DNA of 64,000 nt from Bactericera cockerelli (GCA_024516035.1 CM044955.1:52498226-52562225); one strand, 5' to 3'; counted from the first letter of the stretch, positions 21,155 through 32,404 are shown. The notes: a model not told the origin generated them from the sequence alone. A program made the numbers and translations.

Positions 21155-21413
21155 CTAGCCGTTTGCCCGTGCTTTGCAACGGGACTAAATTTCAAATTTA
21201 CTAAGGCATGGCCGTACTGCTGGACAGCAATGCCTTTTTGAACTTTTTATAATTTTTCTGGACAAAGCGATAATGATTTTGGGGGGTCGATTCTGAGACA
21301 TTTTTCGCTATCTCTTACCGTTTTGGCTAAACAACTCCGGACAAACAAACATAGGTAGGTAGGTAGGTAGGTAGGTAGGTAGGTAGTCCTTTTTTCTGTT
21401 TTATATATAGAGA
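21155..21413 (-). mobile_element. Non-autonomous Helitron, second of the tandem pair
   Basis: On the minus strand it starts TCTCTATATATAAAACAG after an A and ends with CCCGTTGCAAAGCACGGG hairpin, CAAACGG, CTAG. The next base is the first T of the neighbouring Helitron, so the two abut with no spacer. It contains an internal (GTAG)n run (21353-21386). A decayed relative of its 3' end lies at 27039-27115. Confidence 0.75.
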
Positions 21414-21786
21414 TTATGTATGCACTTTTAACCGCAGAAAATTGGCACTGAAAATAGAAAAGAGACAAAGAACAGAGAGAGGAGAGATAGAGAGGAAACA
21501 CCTACCTCAATAACGGTTGTTCCTGATCACACTGATGGATGAAAACTCCCTAAAAACTAAAAATAGCACCTGTAATACCGCAAGCAAATTGAACTATTGC
21601 TATATTTGGAGTGGCTAGATTCCCAACCCACGTACGCAAGGTTCAATATCTTCTTGGGATTTGAATTATTGCAAATATCTGAGGTTTTTTTTTCTTCCCC
21701 TTTCAGATAATTGTCATAAACCGGGAAAATTTATAGTGGAGTAGTTGAAATCGAATAGGAAGTTAAATGTTATTATCTACTAACTA

Positions 21787-21930
21787 AGGTACCGACCTCA
21801 GTAGCTTCATCAATAAGGCGGTGGACTTGTAACCTGGAGGTCGCTGGATCAAGTCCCAGTGTCAGCGTAGATTTAGTAAAGCTAGTTTTAGTATTTGTGA
21901 TATCGCGAAAGTGATAAACACAAATAATAT
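21787..21930 (+). mobile_element. tSINE-C copy
   Basis: ACCGACCTCAGTAGCTTCATCAATAAGGC head, then GCGTAGATTTAGTAAAGC and GTGATATCGCGAAAGTGATAAACACA body. The B-box is changed to GGATCAAGTCCC. Confidence 0.8.
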
Positions 21931-21994
21931 GATAACTTACTAACTAAGGTACTTGTCAAGTGGAAGGTCCCGGATTCGAAGCCTAGAGCCCATT

Positions 21995-22082
21995 GTTTGT
22001 AAAGAACACCTTTCAGTGAGCTCGAGTTGACCCAGTATATACCTACCTATACCTACAGGAGAAATATTGTGTCACTTCTCGC
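21995..22082 (+). mobile_element. tSINE-G fragment, inverted to its neighbour
   Basis: CATTGTTTGTAAAGAACACCTTTCAG, GAGTTGACCCAG and ATTGTGTCACTTCTCGCC are the middle of tSINE-G on the plus strand. It abuts the T run of a minus-strand copy, so the two form an inverted pair. Confidence 0.7.
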
Positions 22083-22084
22083 CT

Positions 22085-22402
22085 TTTTTTTTTTTTTTTT
22101 TTTTTTAAAGATGAGTGTTTCACAGCCTTTTTTATTTCGTAGCCATGAAACAGGAGCTACTGTAGACGCTTGTAATCTGTGTTGTAGCCTGCCCATCCCG
22201 TAGTATGCCTCCCCTCTGATGGGCGAGAAGTGACACAATACTTCCCATTTAGGTGCTGGGTCAACACGAGCGCACCGGAAGGTATCCCTTACAAACAATT
22301 GTAACCAAATTAAGAATACAAATTTTTGTCGGCTCGGGGGATCGAACCCGGGACCTTCCGCATGGCAAGCGAGTGCTTAACCACTGAGCTAATCGCGCGC
22401 TC
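22085..22402 (-). mobile_element. tRNA-Gly-like SINE (tSINE-G), full length
   Basis: Minus strand: head GCGCGCGATTAGCTCAGTGG, B-box CGGGTTCGATCCCCC, body of about 230 bp, and poly(A) seen as a T run at 22087-22106. It is highly similar along its whole length to the copy at 230-541. This suggests the family was active fairly recently. Confidence 0.88.
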
Positions 22403-23114
22403 AGTGGGGAAACACATTACCGGAAAGGCTAGCTACAACACAGACCACAATTGTTTACACAATTATAAATTTGTAAAATTAAAATATAAATATGCATCTG
22501 AAGGTTGGGTTCTCAAGGGAAGAGATTGCCGACAAAAGCAAGACCCGTTGATTGCCAGAACTACAACTAGAGATTATAATACTCGTATATTATATATTTA
22601 TTAATTTATCGGACGTCACCAAGTTCTCTCCCGCTCATGGTTTTATCAACACCGAATTCTCTCCCGTCGCTTGCTATTTTACCTGAGTTTATACCTACAC
22701 AGTTTAGCATATAAATAGTCTATAGCATAAATTTTATAATAGAATCACCTAATACTCCTAATAGGTATCATTGAATAAGACCTGAGGCATGGCCTTATTT
22801 GTATATTTCTTAACACAATGATTTGAAACATGTACCAACAAGATGATGGAGGTGACACAGACAGAATTCTTTGAATTTTTATTTTACTGACTGTACCAGC
22901 TGTACCTATTGATGTTTTAATGCCGCAGTGCAGTTATTCCAAGAAAATCTATAGGTATATTTATGACATAACATAACTAATAGGTAGGTAATTACCTATG
23001 CATCTTGGTAAAGTGTTAATTATTCTTCAGCGTCCTTACGGAATGGCAATCAGTTGATTCTGAGGTTGATTCTTCTATAATTATAATAGTTGTGATTTAG
23101 AGTGCTCAGGGTAA
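22403..23114. other. AT-rich spacer, no gene seen
   Basis: No repeat head, splice-like exon or long frame was recognised. Confidence 0.35.
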
Positions 23115-23117
23115 CCC

Positions 23118-23545
23118 TAAGGGTTGGGTGGAAGAGATTGCCATAGGCAATAACCCCGCCCTTTAGTTAGGACATATGTTTCTATATATTTTTCTCTTCT
23201 TTTTCATTTTTATTGTAAACTAGCGGGCTGTCGCCCGCTTTGCGGGCCGAGGCATGGCCTAAAAGCAAAAAATCCTTTTTCGTCAATGGCAGGTGTTGTA
23301 GTGGGAGTTTCGAAAAATCCCGTCTTATTGCACATCTAGACTATAAGACAAAGCTACCTACCAAATTTCAGCTTCCTAGGACTTACGGTTTGGGCTGTAG
23401 AGCGATGATCAGTCAGTGGTCAGTGGTCAGTGGTCAGTGGTCAGTGAGTGTCTTTGACATTTATATATAGAGATTTCCATTTTTTTCATTGTTAAAATCA
23501 TTATTTGTTTTGTACATTATGATGTCCAATAAAAGGTAAAATAAT
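23118..23545 (+). mobile_element. Family F LINE-type tail, split by a Helitron
   Basis: GGGTTGGGTGGAAGAGATTGCC through TTTTTATTGTAAA lies left of the insertion, and TTTCCATTTTTTTCATTG...CAATAAAAG lies right of it. The two parts are contiguous in the uninterrupted copies at 13714 and 59340, apart from a few bases at the junction. Confidence 0.8.
23220..23473 (-). mobile_element. Short non-autonomous Helitron, 254 bp
   Basis: On the minus strand: A|TCTCTATATATAAATG at the 5' end and GCGGGCGACAGCCCGCTAG|T at the 3' end, a perfect 6 bp GC hairpin just before CTAG. No target duplication is seen, as expected. A heptamer array (GGTCAGT, about five units, 23410-23444) lies near its 5' end. The interrupted family F tail defines the borders independently. 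Confidence 0.82.
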
Positions 23546-24524
23546 AATATAAAAAGTTCTTTTTCTCATATACAATAAAATTATTACTATTGGATGTATG
23601 AATCAATTTTTACTATTAGTGACTCAAAAAATCTTATAATTTTGTTATAATTAATTTAAGACTAACTTAAAGAAATTCAGAAAAGCAACGTACCTGGAAA
23701 ACTTCAACACATACAGTCGAGCTTCTGAAACTTTCAAGAACAGATGAGCTTTTGCCGTATAAATTCCAAGGAGAAAAGGGTGAATGGAGAACACGGAAAT
23801 ATTATCACCGTCACTTTTAAATACACTGAAATAGAACACCGAACTAAACTGCCAAGAACTTTTCATTCATTATAAATTTAAATAGATTTTCTTGTGAATA
23901 GTTAAAACTTTACGATGTCAAAAGAATATGTTTGTCAAGTAATCAGCTTAAAAAGTCGCGAAATTATTCGAATACAAATGAAAAATTAAAATAATCTCCG
24001 TTAACTTTTTTTATTTTCCGAGAAAAAAAAACATGGATTTGTTTTTATTGAATTAACTCTAATTTATTGTTTAAAAATATTCAACTACGCAAGTAAATTT
24101 TTATTTATCTACCTGTTTATTTATTTTCGTAAAAATATTAGAAAAAATATTTTTTAATCCTCGAACTCCGGCCTACTGGTTCTATCGGCTTAACCAGGCA
24201 AAGAAGACCACTGACTAACTGATATCTCCAGAACACTAAGGCAACAGTCAGAATCTTACGGAGCTCCCTACCTTACCGATCTGAAAACTGAATAACTGAT
24301 TCACTGAATTTGAATAGCATGTTCAGGTATCGTTACTGTTCTCTCGGTACCTCGAGTAAAAGTACTGTGTGAAGTTGTCGTAGGCTCATTGAAAAATATA
24401 CTGGTGTGAACACACGATTTTCCTTATCCTAGCTGCCCAGTTCTGCCACTATTAACTGTACTTCCCGGTATAGCCAGAGATCATTTACAGTTTTCTCTCG
24501 GGAATAATAATAATAATACTATCG
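23546..24524. other. AT-rich spacer, no gene seen
   Basis: ACTGGTGTGAACACACG at about 24400-24416 resembles the GTTCACACC end of the element at 10863, but no partner end was found. Open frames here have no recognisable domain. Confidence 0.35.
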
Positions 24525-24692
24525 CCTTTTTTATACTGCCCGATTAGGACTATTACGTCCCATTATTCCAGCAGTAAGCCCAAGACTTATTATTATGTGG
24601 TTAATATCGCAAATGGGCAGATCCCTTGTCATGTCCCGGCTGGGTTTCGAACCCTTTGGAATCTATGGATTAATGGATTGTGATTCACAGAG
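24525..24692 (-). mobile_element. tSINE-B copy, head damaged
   Basis: Body and 3' end (GGGCTTACTGCTGGAATAATG; TAAAAAAGGCGATAGTATT) are clear on the minus strand. The tRNA head is cut short after the B-box region. Confidence 0.75.
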
Positions 24693-24788
24693 GGAATGAG
24701 GGTTACAGGGATCATTGACGATGAAAAATTGATATCTGTGATTTTACTTAGCTATAACCGCCAAATTTGCACAAAAGTGGTAGACATT

Positions 24789-24975
24789 TTTTTTATTTAT
24801 TTAGAAACTCTTTATTAGCAGAACATACATATATACAGACAAACAATGGTAAAAATTAAATATAAAATTGACAGTATTAATAATATAAACAAGAAAAAAA
24901 TAAATAAAATATATACATATGTCCTAACTAAAGGGCGGGGTTATTGCCTATGGCAATCTCTTCCACCCAACATTC
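24789..24975 (-). mobile_element. Family F LINE-type tail
   Basis: Minus strand: GGGTGGAAGAGATTGCCATAGG, AACCCCGCCCTTTAGTTAGG, then TA-rich sequence and CTAATAAAGAGTTTCTAAATAA. The AATAAA-type signal sits close to the 3' end. Confidence 0.75.
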
Positions 24976-25334
24976 TTCAATGGCGACTCACTCAACTGTA
25001 ACGGTCAATAGAAAAATAAAAATTGGCCCTTTTAAGGGTACCCTCCTAGAGGTCTGATCGAGTTAAACTTTTTCACGCCGCTGTTTGGACAGTCGAAACA
25101 ACATAATAATAAAATTAAAGTTTTAGATCGATGGCTTAACCCGTTCAAGAGTTGGGATAGACGGAGTACACGAGACGGCGCGGCGTAAAGAGGGCTCGTT
25201 AAAAGGGTTTTTCTTCATAATAATATGAACAAAACCCTAAAAATAGGCTATTCAAATGTTGTAGCTGCACTACCATAACTTAGGTCTCATATTTGTGTAT
25301 CAAGTCTTCGAATGCCCATTTAATTAATGCACCA

Positions 25335-25522
25335 ATTCATTTATTTACACTTTATTAATTGGATATACGAGTTATATAGGTACAACACAGATAATTACAA
25401 ATTAGTATACAATATAAGAAAAGTAAAAAGAGAAAAAAATAATAAATATACAATACATAATATATGTCCTAACTGAAGGGCGGGGTTATTGCCTTTGGCA
25501 ATCTCTTCCAACCAACCAATCT
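25335..25522 (-). mobile_element. Family F LINE-type tail
   Basis: Minus strand: GGTTGGAAGAGATTGCCAAAGGC, AACCCCGCCCTTCAGTTAGG, TA-rich stretch and an AATAAAGTG-type end. It lies about 360 bp from the copy at 24789 in the same orientation. Confidence 0.72.
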
Positions 25523-25852
25523 GAAGTTTGGTCGAGTGACTTTGACTTGTCCTGAAACTGATCTCCTCTGAGTGAAACATGAGACTCAATTTGATCAAAA
25601 CTGCTGAACCAGAAAATAACTGGTTCAAAATTTAAGGTAGAACTAGGTATCTATTCACAAAATATCGGACCTCACAATCCCCTCAATACATCAGCCCACG
25701 ATCGAGAATCCGTTGGATGCCTAGAATGAAGGTTTGTAGTTCGAGTTCCAATCTGGTACATGAATAAGTTCGGATTTCAATAAATGGTGACAATTCTTAA
25801 CTCAAAATATGATGATCTCTTAGGTTTTTGTGGTTTTAAGCCATTAGACTTA

Positions 25853-26040
25853 CGGGTTGAATGGAAGAGATTGCCATAGGCAATAACCGCACCCTACAAG
25901 GACACCTGTGTATATTTTATCTATGTTGTTTATCTTTTTTACTTGTATATATTGTAGTTCTCATTTTTGTATTTTAATTTTTTATCATTACTTGGTCGTA
26001 CGTAAATATATATTACTATGTCCTAGTAATAAATAAATAA
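25853..26040 (+). mobile_element. Family F LINE-type tail
   Basis: GGGTTGAATGGAAGAGATTGCCATAGG, a diverged CCGCACCCTACAAGGACA, and an end CTAGTAATAAATAAATAAAT. It is inverted relative to the two copies just upstream. Confidence 0.7.
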
Positions 26041-26635
26041 ATAATTTATTTATTAGTCCTATTAATAAAGAATTTAATAATAATAATGAGTGTTACAAAT
26101 ATATCTATTAACTTCAACCCGGAATATTTAATTAGATATGTTACTATTATCTGTAATAATAACCCATATAACCATAATACCATAATAGCTAAACACCTAA
26201 TGCAATTCACCTGATGGTGAGGGCTAAACACATCCCGTATTTTTACAGGAAGAAAACAAGTAATATTGAATAGCTATTCAATAAAATTGATACCTAATTG
26301 TTTTTGAATGAGATTTTAATGGGACCCCAACATGTGGGTTTCATTGAAACATTATCATGTGGATTTTAATAGGACCCCAGCATACTTTTTCACGTTGGGG
26401 TTGAGGTCCTAAATTGTTTGTTATTAATAACAAATGGAATTTTATATGAGACTCTATCATGTGGCTACCGTATTGAATAATAGACGAAATTTCAGCAGAT
26501 AATAAGGGGGTAGCGAACGTCAGATACTTCCTGAATGGATCCTACCATCTGGTATCTTGTGTGGCACGAGCCATCTGCTGTCTTTTTCAGGTAACCCCTG
26601 ATGAGAATTTCACTGTTAGGTGTATGATCTATTTC
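26041..26635. other. Spacer with short duplicated segments
   Basis: ATGTGGRTTTNATNGGACCCCA-like segments recur at about 26309-26380 and an inverse-like TTGAGGTCC lies at 26401. No gene was recognised. Confidence 0.35.
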
Positions 26636-26880
26636 CGACCCAACCTAGGCTAGTATACGTTAATGTGGTTAGCTGATCCAATTCCCAGCGATTGGAGGGT
26701 AAAACACCCCCCCCCCGTTCTGATCCGGGTATTTGAATTTCAGCACAATTTGTTTAGCGATACACCAAACCATTGGACCACCGAACCTATTTCTTTCCGG
26801 AGATTTTGCTTAGATTGGTGTCTTCACTTGGATTTCAGCACAATATGTTTAGCGGTACACCAGACCAATTTCTTGCTAGA
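26636..26880 (+). repeat. SINE central-domain fragment and a two-copy tandem repeat
   Basis: GACCCAACCTAGGCTAGTATACG to CCAGCGATTGGAGGGTAAAACACC is the shared central domain. Behind a C run, the segment TTTCAGCACAATTTGTTTAGCG(A)TACACC occurs twice about 88 bp apart (26745 and 26833). Confidence 0.65.
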
Positions 26881-27038
26881 GACCGGTGCTTCACTTCACC
26901 TTGAACTTAAACTCCAAGACATAAATAATACATAGATACATAAGTACATAAAAAGATGCTGCTGGGCACCTAGCCTGACCATCTGTCCAGCTCATCCTGG
27001 CTAAAGTTTTATCTGTCTTGTAGTTCCTGTATTATTTA

Positions 27039-27115
27039 CTAGCAGTTTGTCCGTACTTCGTAAGAGAACTATATTTAAAATTAAAACATGCCCGTATACA
27101 GGCCAATTGCTTTAG
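27039..27115 (-). mobile_element. Decayed Helitron 3' end
   Basis: CTAGCAGTTTGTCCGTACTTCGTAAGAGAAC on the plus strand aligns with the 3' end of the Helitron at 21155 (CTAGCCGTTTGCCCGTGCTTTG), and an AACATGCCCGTA segment corresponds further in. The other end was not found. Confidence 0.6.
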
Positions 27116-27484
27116 TTCCGAGCTCTGATGAAGTATTAGCTAATGCCTGATTAAGCCTAATGGATAAATCGACTTACTAATCTGTTGCTTAGTACTAATC
27201 GAGCTCTTCATTCAGCGGCAGTTTTTCAACAGTGGAAAATTATTGTGTTTTCTTACATCCATAAAAAAAAAAAAAAAAAAAAGTACGATTAATTTTTATT
27301 CAATTTTAATCGGGACTTTAATCAACATTACCTCATTTATGGTGGATGGAGATGTCTAATGTTCTACTCTTAAAATCAAAATTCAATTAACGACTAAGTA
27401 GAATTTCAATATTTAAAATAACATTAATGATTTAACGCAACACAGGGCTGACTATGACTAAGCAGATAGCACTACTCATGTATA

Positions 27485-27707
27485 CAGGGTGAGACCAACC
27501 CCAGTATGTTTACCATCCTGTATCTCAAGAACCGTAATTGGTTGATTAAGGTATAATTTTTTATTATAATTATGAAATCTGTTTATTCAGACCTTAGAAA
27601 TGAAATACTATTCAACCTTTTCTGATAATTTTAGGTTTGGGTTGGCTATAGATACAGTGAGTGTCCAGGCTGACCACCGCGCAGGGTGAAACTTTTTGCT
27701 CACCTTG
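27485..27707. mobile_element. 223 bp TA-flanked inverted-repeat element
   Basis: Ends are CAGGGTGAG and CTCACCTTG, with TA on both sides (27483-27484 and 27708-27709). Inside are GGTTTGGGTTGGC and GACCAACCCC. TATCTCAAGAACCGTAATTGG at 27522-27542 is the cross-family motif. Confidence 0.6.
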
Positions 27708-27709
27708 TA

Positions 27710-28410
27710 CAATTGTACATGTTTATGAAACACCCTGTGTAAAATATATTATATACTATGTTGTTTGAACATTATTCTTTATATCTGCGGTGAATTACTC
27801 ATCTGATAGGTCTGGTTTTCGATCGGGCAGAGAGTGGTAAAAATGATGAGGCGGACAAATACTTAGTGGTAAGCTGGTGAGGAAAGAGTGACGTGTGTTT
27901 CCTAGAATCAGAGAAGAATAATGCTGAATTGTTAATGAGGTTTGTGTGGTATTGATTTTTAATAATACCAGATTTCAATTTTCCACAAGCCAGAAGATAA
28001 AAGATATGTTTTTTATTTTTTAAAAAAAAAATAGCATAACTACCTTTAATAACTATGGTCATTTTCCACGAAAAAATAAAACAAATTTTCCATCAATAAT
28101 CACCACAGATATCAAATTATTGTTTTACAAAAAATAATTATCATCCAATTATTTTGATTGGATTATTTATATAAATATTATATAGATTAAATTTCTTACC
28201 TACACAATTATGGTAATTTCATGTTATATATTCTAAACTATATTTCTCGTTACTGAGCTGTTGATTCAGGGTGAGGTTCATTTTTTTTTTTTTTTAACAA
28301 CTAAAACAAAACAAAACCCAGAGCTATTTAAGAGGTAGTTGTTTCATACGATGTGCCTGTTAGTTGTTGACATCAAGTTTTTTTATCTCCAATATTATGC
28401 ATTAGGCTTG
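27710..28410. other. AT-rich spacer, no gene seen
   Basis: A poly(T) lies at 28282-28296. A short CACCCTGTGTA at about 27731-27741 may be another element end. Confidence 0.35.
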
Positions 28411-28458
28411 AGTATCTCTACCAACAAACCTCAACCATAATGTGAAAAAATTAAGCAA

Positions 28459-28623
28459 ATGAGAGATGAGCGTTCTTCAAAACTAGGAAAAGTAGTGAGT
28501 CAAGAGTGTGTGATTGAGGAAATGCTAGAGAGTCGAGAGAAGTGGGAATATGTTGAAAAGATGGTGAGAGACATCATACGTATAAAAGAAAGACATGGGA
28601 GAGCTCTACAACTGGATCGGTAG
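28459..28623 (+). pseudogene. LINE ORF2 C-terminal fragment, R1-like
   Basis: The 54-codon frame has the layout (SREKWEYVEKMVRDIIRIKE, then a charged end and stop) that I recognise from the C-terminal end of R1-clade LINE ORF2 proteins: a Trp-containing helix, then a Lys/Glu/Arg-rich stop region. It is followed by a conserved 3' UTR (28642-28797), which also occurs at 49504-49650. No more of the ORF2 was recognised upstream, so it is a 5'-truncated copy. Confidence 0.6.
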
Positions 28624-28800
28624 GCCCTATTAGCACTGCACTTGAAGTAATGAAAATATTTCGGTTCCAAGTGCGGTATGCTATTAGGAAAGGTGGGATT
28701 TTAGTGGGTGGAAATCCCAAACCCCAGGCTCAGACCTGGGTGTCTTTAAAAGATTTTTTCCCCGTCCTTCCTTTTAAAAAAATATAGTAAAAAAATGTAG
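28624..28800 (+). mobile_element. 3' UTR of the R1-like LINE fragment
   Basis: AAGTAATGAAAATATTTCGG to GTGGAAATCCCAAACCCCAGG and TTTAAAAGATTTTTTCCCCG. Two potential stem-loops are visible: GGGTTT/AAACCC type and CCCAGG...CCTGGG. It matches the truncated copy at 49504-49650 closely. Confidence 0.7.
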
Positions 28801-29555
28801 AGGTTAAAGTGTTAAACAATGCAAACCCGTGTATGTTTGAGAAAATGCAAAGTGAAATAAAAAGATCTGAAGGCGAGTCAACTCCCAATGAAGCAACATG
28901 CTACCTTGCACCATTTCGACCTGGTTCCAGCAGGGTTTTCAGTGAAACCCTTACAATTAACACTGCGACCTAATTAGATCTATCTATTGTGACATACCCT
29001 TATTATTATCTGACCTCACTTGACCTGGTACCCTGCACCATGTTTCAAGAACATTTCAGCCGAAAGCAACAAGGGCAAATGTGTTACAAATGTCAATGGC
29101 TACAATCAGATGTTCATGATGGTTCTGAAGACTTGCTGCTCCTTGCTCCAAGAAACATTTATTTTCTTGTGTGCTGCGGCTGTTCCATGCTTCAATCTTA
29201 TCTCAGTGTAATACCGCTTTTAGTGAGAATATGGAGCAAAATACAACTATTGCGCAAAGGATAGGTAAAATACTTACCAGTAACATCACGAAACTATGAG
29301 CCATACACTAAAGGGGTTTGTTTATTAGGTTTACAGGAAACAAGGAGGCACATAAAAAGGGCACTTTGGAAAATGTGTTACCGTATTCCTCTCTGCAGTT
29401 CTGTGCTTTTCATCCTATAAACAATTTTGTACATTGTATATACCTACCAACATACGTAAATAACTTATGTGTAAATACACCTAATACACATGTGCCTCTA
29501 AAATAGTCCTTGTAGAAAGAATTTTGTTCTAGTTATGTAAATTATTTACCCACGG
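28801..29555. other. Spacer with open frames of no known family
   Basis: Frames at 28989-29264 and 29020-29211 overlap in different phases. Neither shows a domain, flanking splice sites that fit, or a start context that would make it convincing. Confidence 0.35.
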
Positions 29556-29557
29556 AA

Positions 29558-29695
29558 ATGTCGGAAGTGCCAGCCTCACGTGTTTGGAGGGAACAGAATT
29601 TTCTTCGAAAAGTCTGCTCCAACCGGGTACCGAACTCGGGATCTCTGGACCACGGGCAGTAGTAACAACCGTTACGCCACGGAGTCTGAGGTCGG
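29558..29695 (-). mobile_element. tRNA-derived SINE (family tSINE-D), 5' part
   Basis: Minus strand: CTCCGTGGCGTAACGGTTGTTACTACTG head, GAGTTCGGTACCCGG B-box, then GGAGCAGACTTTTCGAAGAAAA and CACGTGAGGCTGGCACTTCC. It stops before the central domain seen in the longer copy at 34775. Confidence 0.78.
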
Positions 29696-30222
29696 TAATG
29701 ATGTTGAATATTGATGATGTGTCGCTATTTAGATTTTGTAGAAATATTATTTTATTTTAATATTGTAATTATCTTTTTGAGTAAAAAAACTAGTCTATAC
29801 CTATTCTTAAAGTTGTAGATTTATTTCCGATCCAAATTTAAAATTTTGAAGGTCCATGGCACATTAGTATAGATCTTGAAAGATACACTTTTGATCCGTT
29901 CCGAATAACGTGATTTTCATATCAAAATGATTAATCATGGATATTATCTACCTACCTACTAATTTAGGTGTTGCTAAGAACATAAAAAATAATAGCACCT
30001 GACGAGATTTGAGTGGATGATGGATATTCAGACCATATTTCCCCGTCAGATTATCATAAATGCATTAATCTGATTCATCTTACTGATCTGATCCAGTGGT
30101 TCCCAACACAGGATGACCGGCGCCCCTCACGGTTTTGCAGACTTACCTGGCAAGCAGTAGCAGGACCATAATATAAGGCTCCCTCGTACAATGAAATCTG
30201 ATAGTTATCATACTTGTGATAA
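29696..30222. other. AT-rich spacer, no gene seen
   Basis: No repeat head, exon or coding frame was recognised. Confidence 0.35.
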
Positions 30223-30224
30223 TC

Positions 30225-30345
30225 ACTTTTAACACAACCATTCAAACTCACTTTAATAAATCTACGCTCAAACCGGGACTTGAACCGCTCAACCTCCAGG
30301 TTACAAGTCCGCCGCCTTATCGATCAAGCTACCGAGGTCGGTTGA
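30225..30345 (-). mobile_element. tSINE-C copy
   Basis: Minus strand: ACCGACCTCGGTAGCTTGATCGATAAGGC, GGTTCAAGTCCCGG, GCGTAGATTTATTAAAG. Confidence 0.82.
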
Positions 30346-30430
30346 TGCAATCTGATAGTTGTGAATATATGTATCGAAATCTAAAAGCAGTCAAAACCTG
30401 GATATAAGAGAAGTCACCTGGTCACCTAAA

Positions 30431-30700
30431 GGTCGGTGACCTTTAGGTCGATCTCAGAACTACTAGTATTAGAAATAGAAAGTATTGTGTTCGTTTTTTG
30501 TTAACATTCTTTTGCTCTGATTTTAATTTTTTCACATATCTGGTCCGTTTCATAACCTCCTGACCAACTTTTTTTTCTCAGATATGGTAGGTACTACAGA
30601 TTACTCATTACAGAGCTACCAATTTAAGTTTTAAGAACCACTCTCTGAACCTTCATAAAAAATAATAGTCGTTCTGAGATCGATCTAAAGGTCAACGACC
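30431..30700. mobile_element. 270 bp inverted-repeat element
   Basis: The first 45 bp (GGTCGGTGACCTTTAGGTCG then ATCTCAGAAC) and the last 45 bp are inverse copies with few differences. No clear target duplication was found, so the superfamily is open. Confidence 0.65.
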
Positions 30701-31553
30701 TCAATCATTTCGGTTCTATGATTGATCTTCTTCATTAATTGGTTTGATTGTTAGTTGTATTTTACACTAGACTGAGCGTGAAATACGACTGATTGTTTTA
30801 AGTGTTTGTGTTCTCGAGATATACCTAACAACATTAGTATAACCTATAATTATTATGTATATTGATGTAATTATAACATTAGCAGTGGCAATGTCACTCT
30901 ACTATGGTACGGATATTGCTTGTCTAACTGTGTCTATTGGTAAGGGCGAGGACTCTAAACCAGGAGGTCAGGAGTTCGAGTACCAAGACTAGTAAGCAAG
31001 GAGTCTTTCAGAAGGATCGGTTTAAGTAAATTTTGACATCACAATTTAAAGTCAACGCAAATATGAAAGCCTTCTTAACGATATTTAGTAGCTCAATAGC
31101 TAGAGTAAAGAATATATGGGATTTTTTTTTCGTTTTGAGTGATAAATTTGTTAAACACAATAGATAAATAAAGTGTTTATCTATTAATATAATGTGTTTT
31201 CAACACACAAATCTATTGTGTTTTCAATAGATTTGTGTTTCAAGACAACCTCTGTTTTCATTATCTAATATTTTGAGTAGGTATTAGACATGAATTTTAT
31301 TTTAAGAGCTTTATAATAAATGAAGATGACTCATAAATCGTTTTTAAATTTGTAAACAAAGAACCAGGAATAATTCGGACTAGAAAATAATGACAAGATG
31401 AGGAACTTAAGCTCTTAGTGACAAGATAGATAAGAGACACGTGTATGTAAGCAGTTCAGTGGCATTTAACACTATCGGGATACCTGGAGCCCCTGGATGT
31501 ATAAAATATTAATAATATTATATTATTATAAATATTAATAATAGTAAAAATAA
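30701..31553. other. Spacer with a tRNA-like remnant and short direct repeats
   Basis: 30925-31010 has GTCTATTGGTAAGGGCGAGG and GAGTTCGAGTACC, a decayed tRNA-like head. At 31145-31240, ATCTATTGTGTTTTCAA-type segments repeat. No gene was seen. Confidence 0.4.
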
Positions 31554-31554
31554 T

Positions 31555-31752
31555 ATCACCTTATTGATACTGCCTGATTAGGAATATTAACTCCCATTAT
31601 TGCATCAGTAAGCCCACGACGTATTATTATGTTTTGAAAATCCCAAAAGGTATGATAACTCGTCATGTCCCGGCTGGTTTTCGAACCCGCGACTTCTAGA
31701 GTCTCTAGATTCACAGAGTGTCGTCTTTACCACTGAGCTACCAGGACAGACA
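31555..31752 (-). mobile_element. tSINE-B copy
   Basis: Minus strand: GTCCTGGTAGCTCAGTGG, CGGGTTCGAAAACC, GGGCTTACTGATGCAATAATG and a TCAATAAGGTGATATTATTTTT end. Confidence 0.82.
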
Positions 31753-32402
31753 AGGACAGACAAAATGTATTAGAATCTATACTATCTATTGGTATATCTA
31801 CTCATTATTCTAACAGTTTAGTACAGCACCTCTCTATTTTTAATGCATCACTTAATGATACATGTTTTTAATAAAGCAATATTTTAAAGGTGCATTAAGT
31901 TTAGGACTCTCAGTTAGTAGCTCTTAACACCTGGGACACCCAAGTACCTATATCTCAAACTATCAAATAACCAACCAACACACAATCGTAACACACGCTA
32001 TAAAATGCTGAACGTGGTGTGTTTTGGAACGGATAAAACTGATAAAAGTTAGGTGCCTATTACTGTAACAATAATGGCTTTCCATTAGAGCAGGCATATA
32101 TCCAACTGACGGAGTGACGGCCCGTGTGCCCAAATTCTGCGGTCCTTTATATAATTTGAGTTTGACTGCATTAGAGTCTTCAGGAGAAATAGCTGAAATT
32201 CTTGAGGTGTGATAAAAAATTGACTACTCTGAAAATCACAATAAAGAAGACACTTGGTCCGATGAAGTGTGATTTCCTCGTCATTAACCCTTTATGCATT
32301 CGTGTCCGACTGTGTAAGGCACGAATCTGATTGTCCAAAGATTCGGATCTCACACTATGCATGAACTTTTCCTCTTATATTTGAGTATGTTAACACATAA
32401 TA
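31753..32402. other. Spacer, no gene seen
   Basis: Only short frames without recognisable domains. Confidence 0.35.
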
Positions 32403-32404
32403 CT

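Noticed and set aside
28989..29264. Host exon encoding a membrane protein (frames with many Cys and Leu)
   Set aside because: Two overlapping frames, no recognisable domain, no convincing splice sites.
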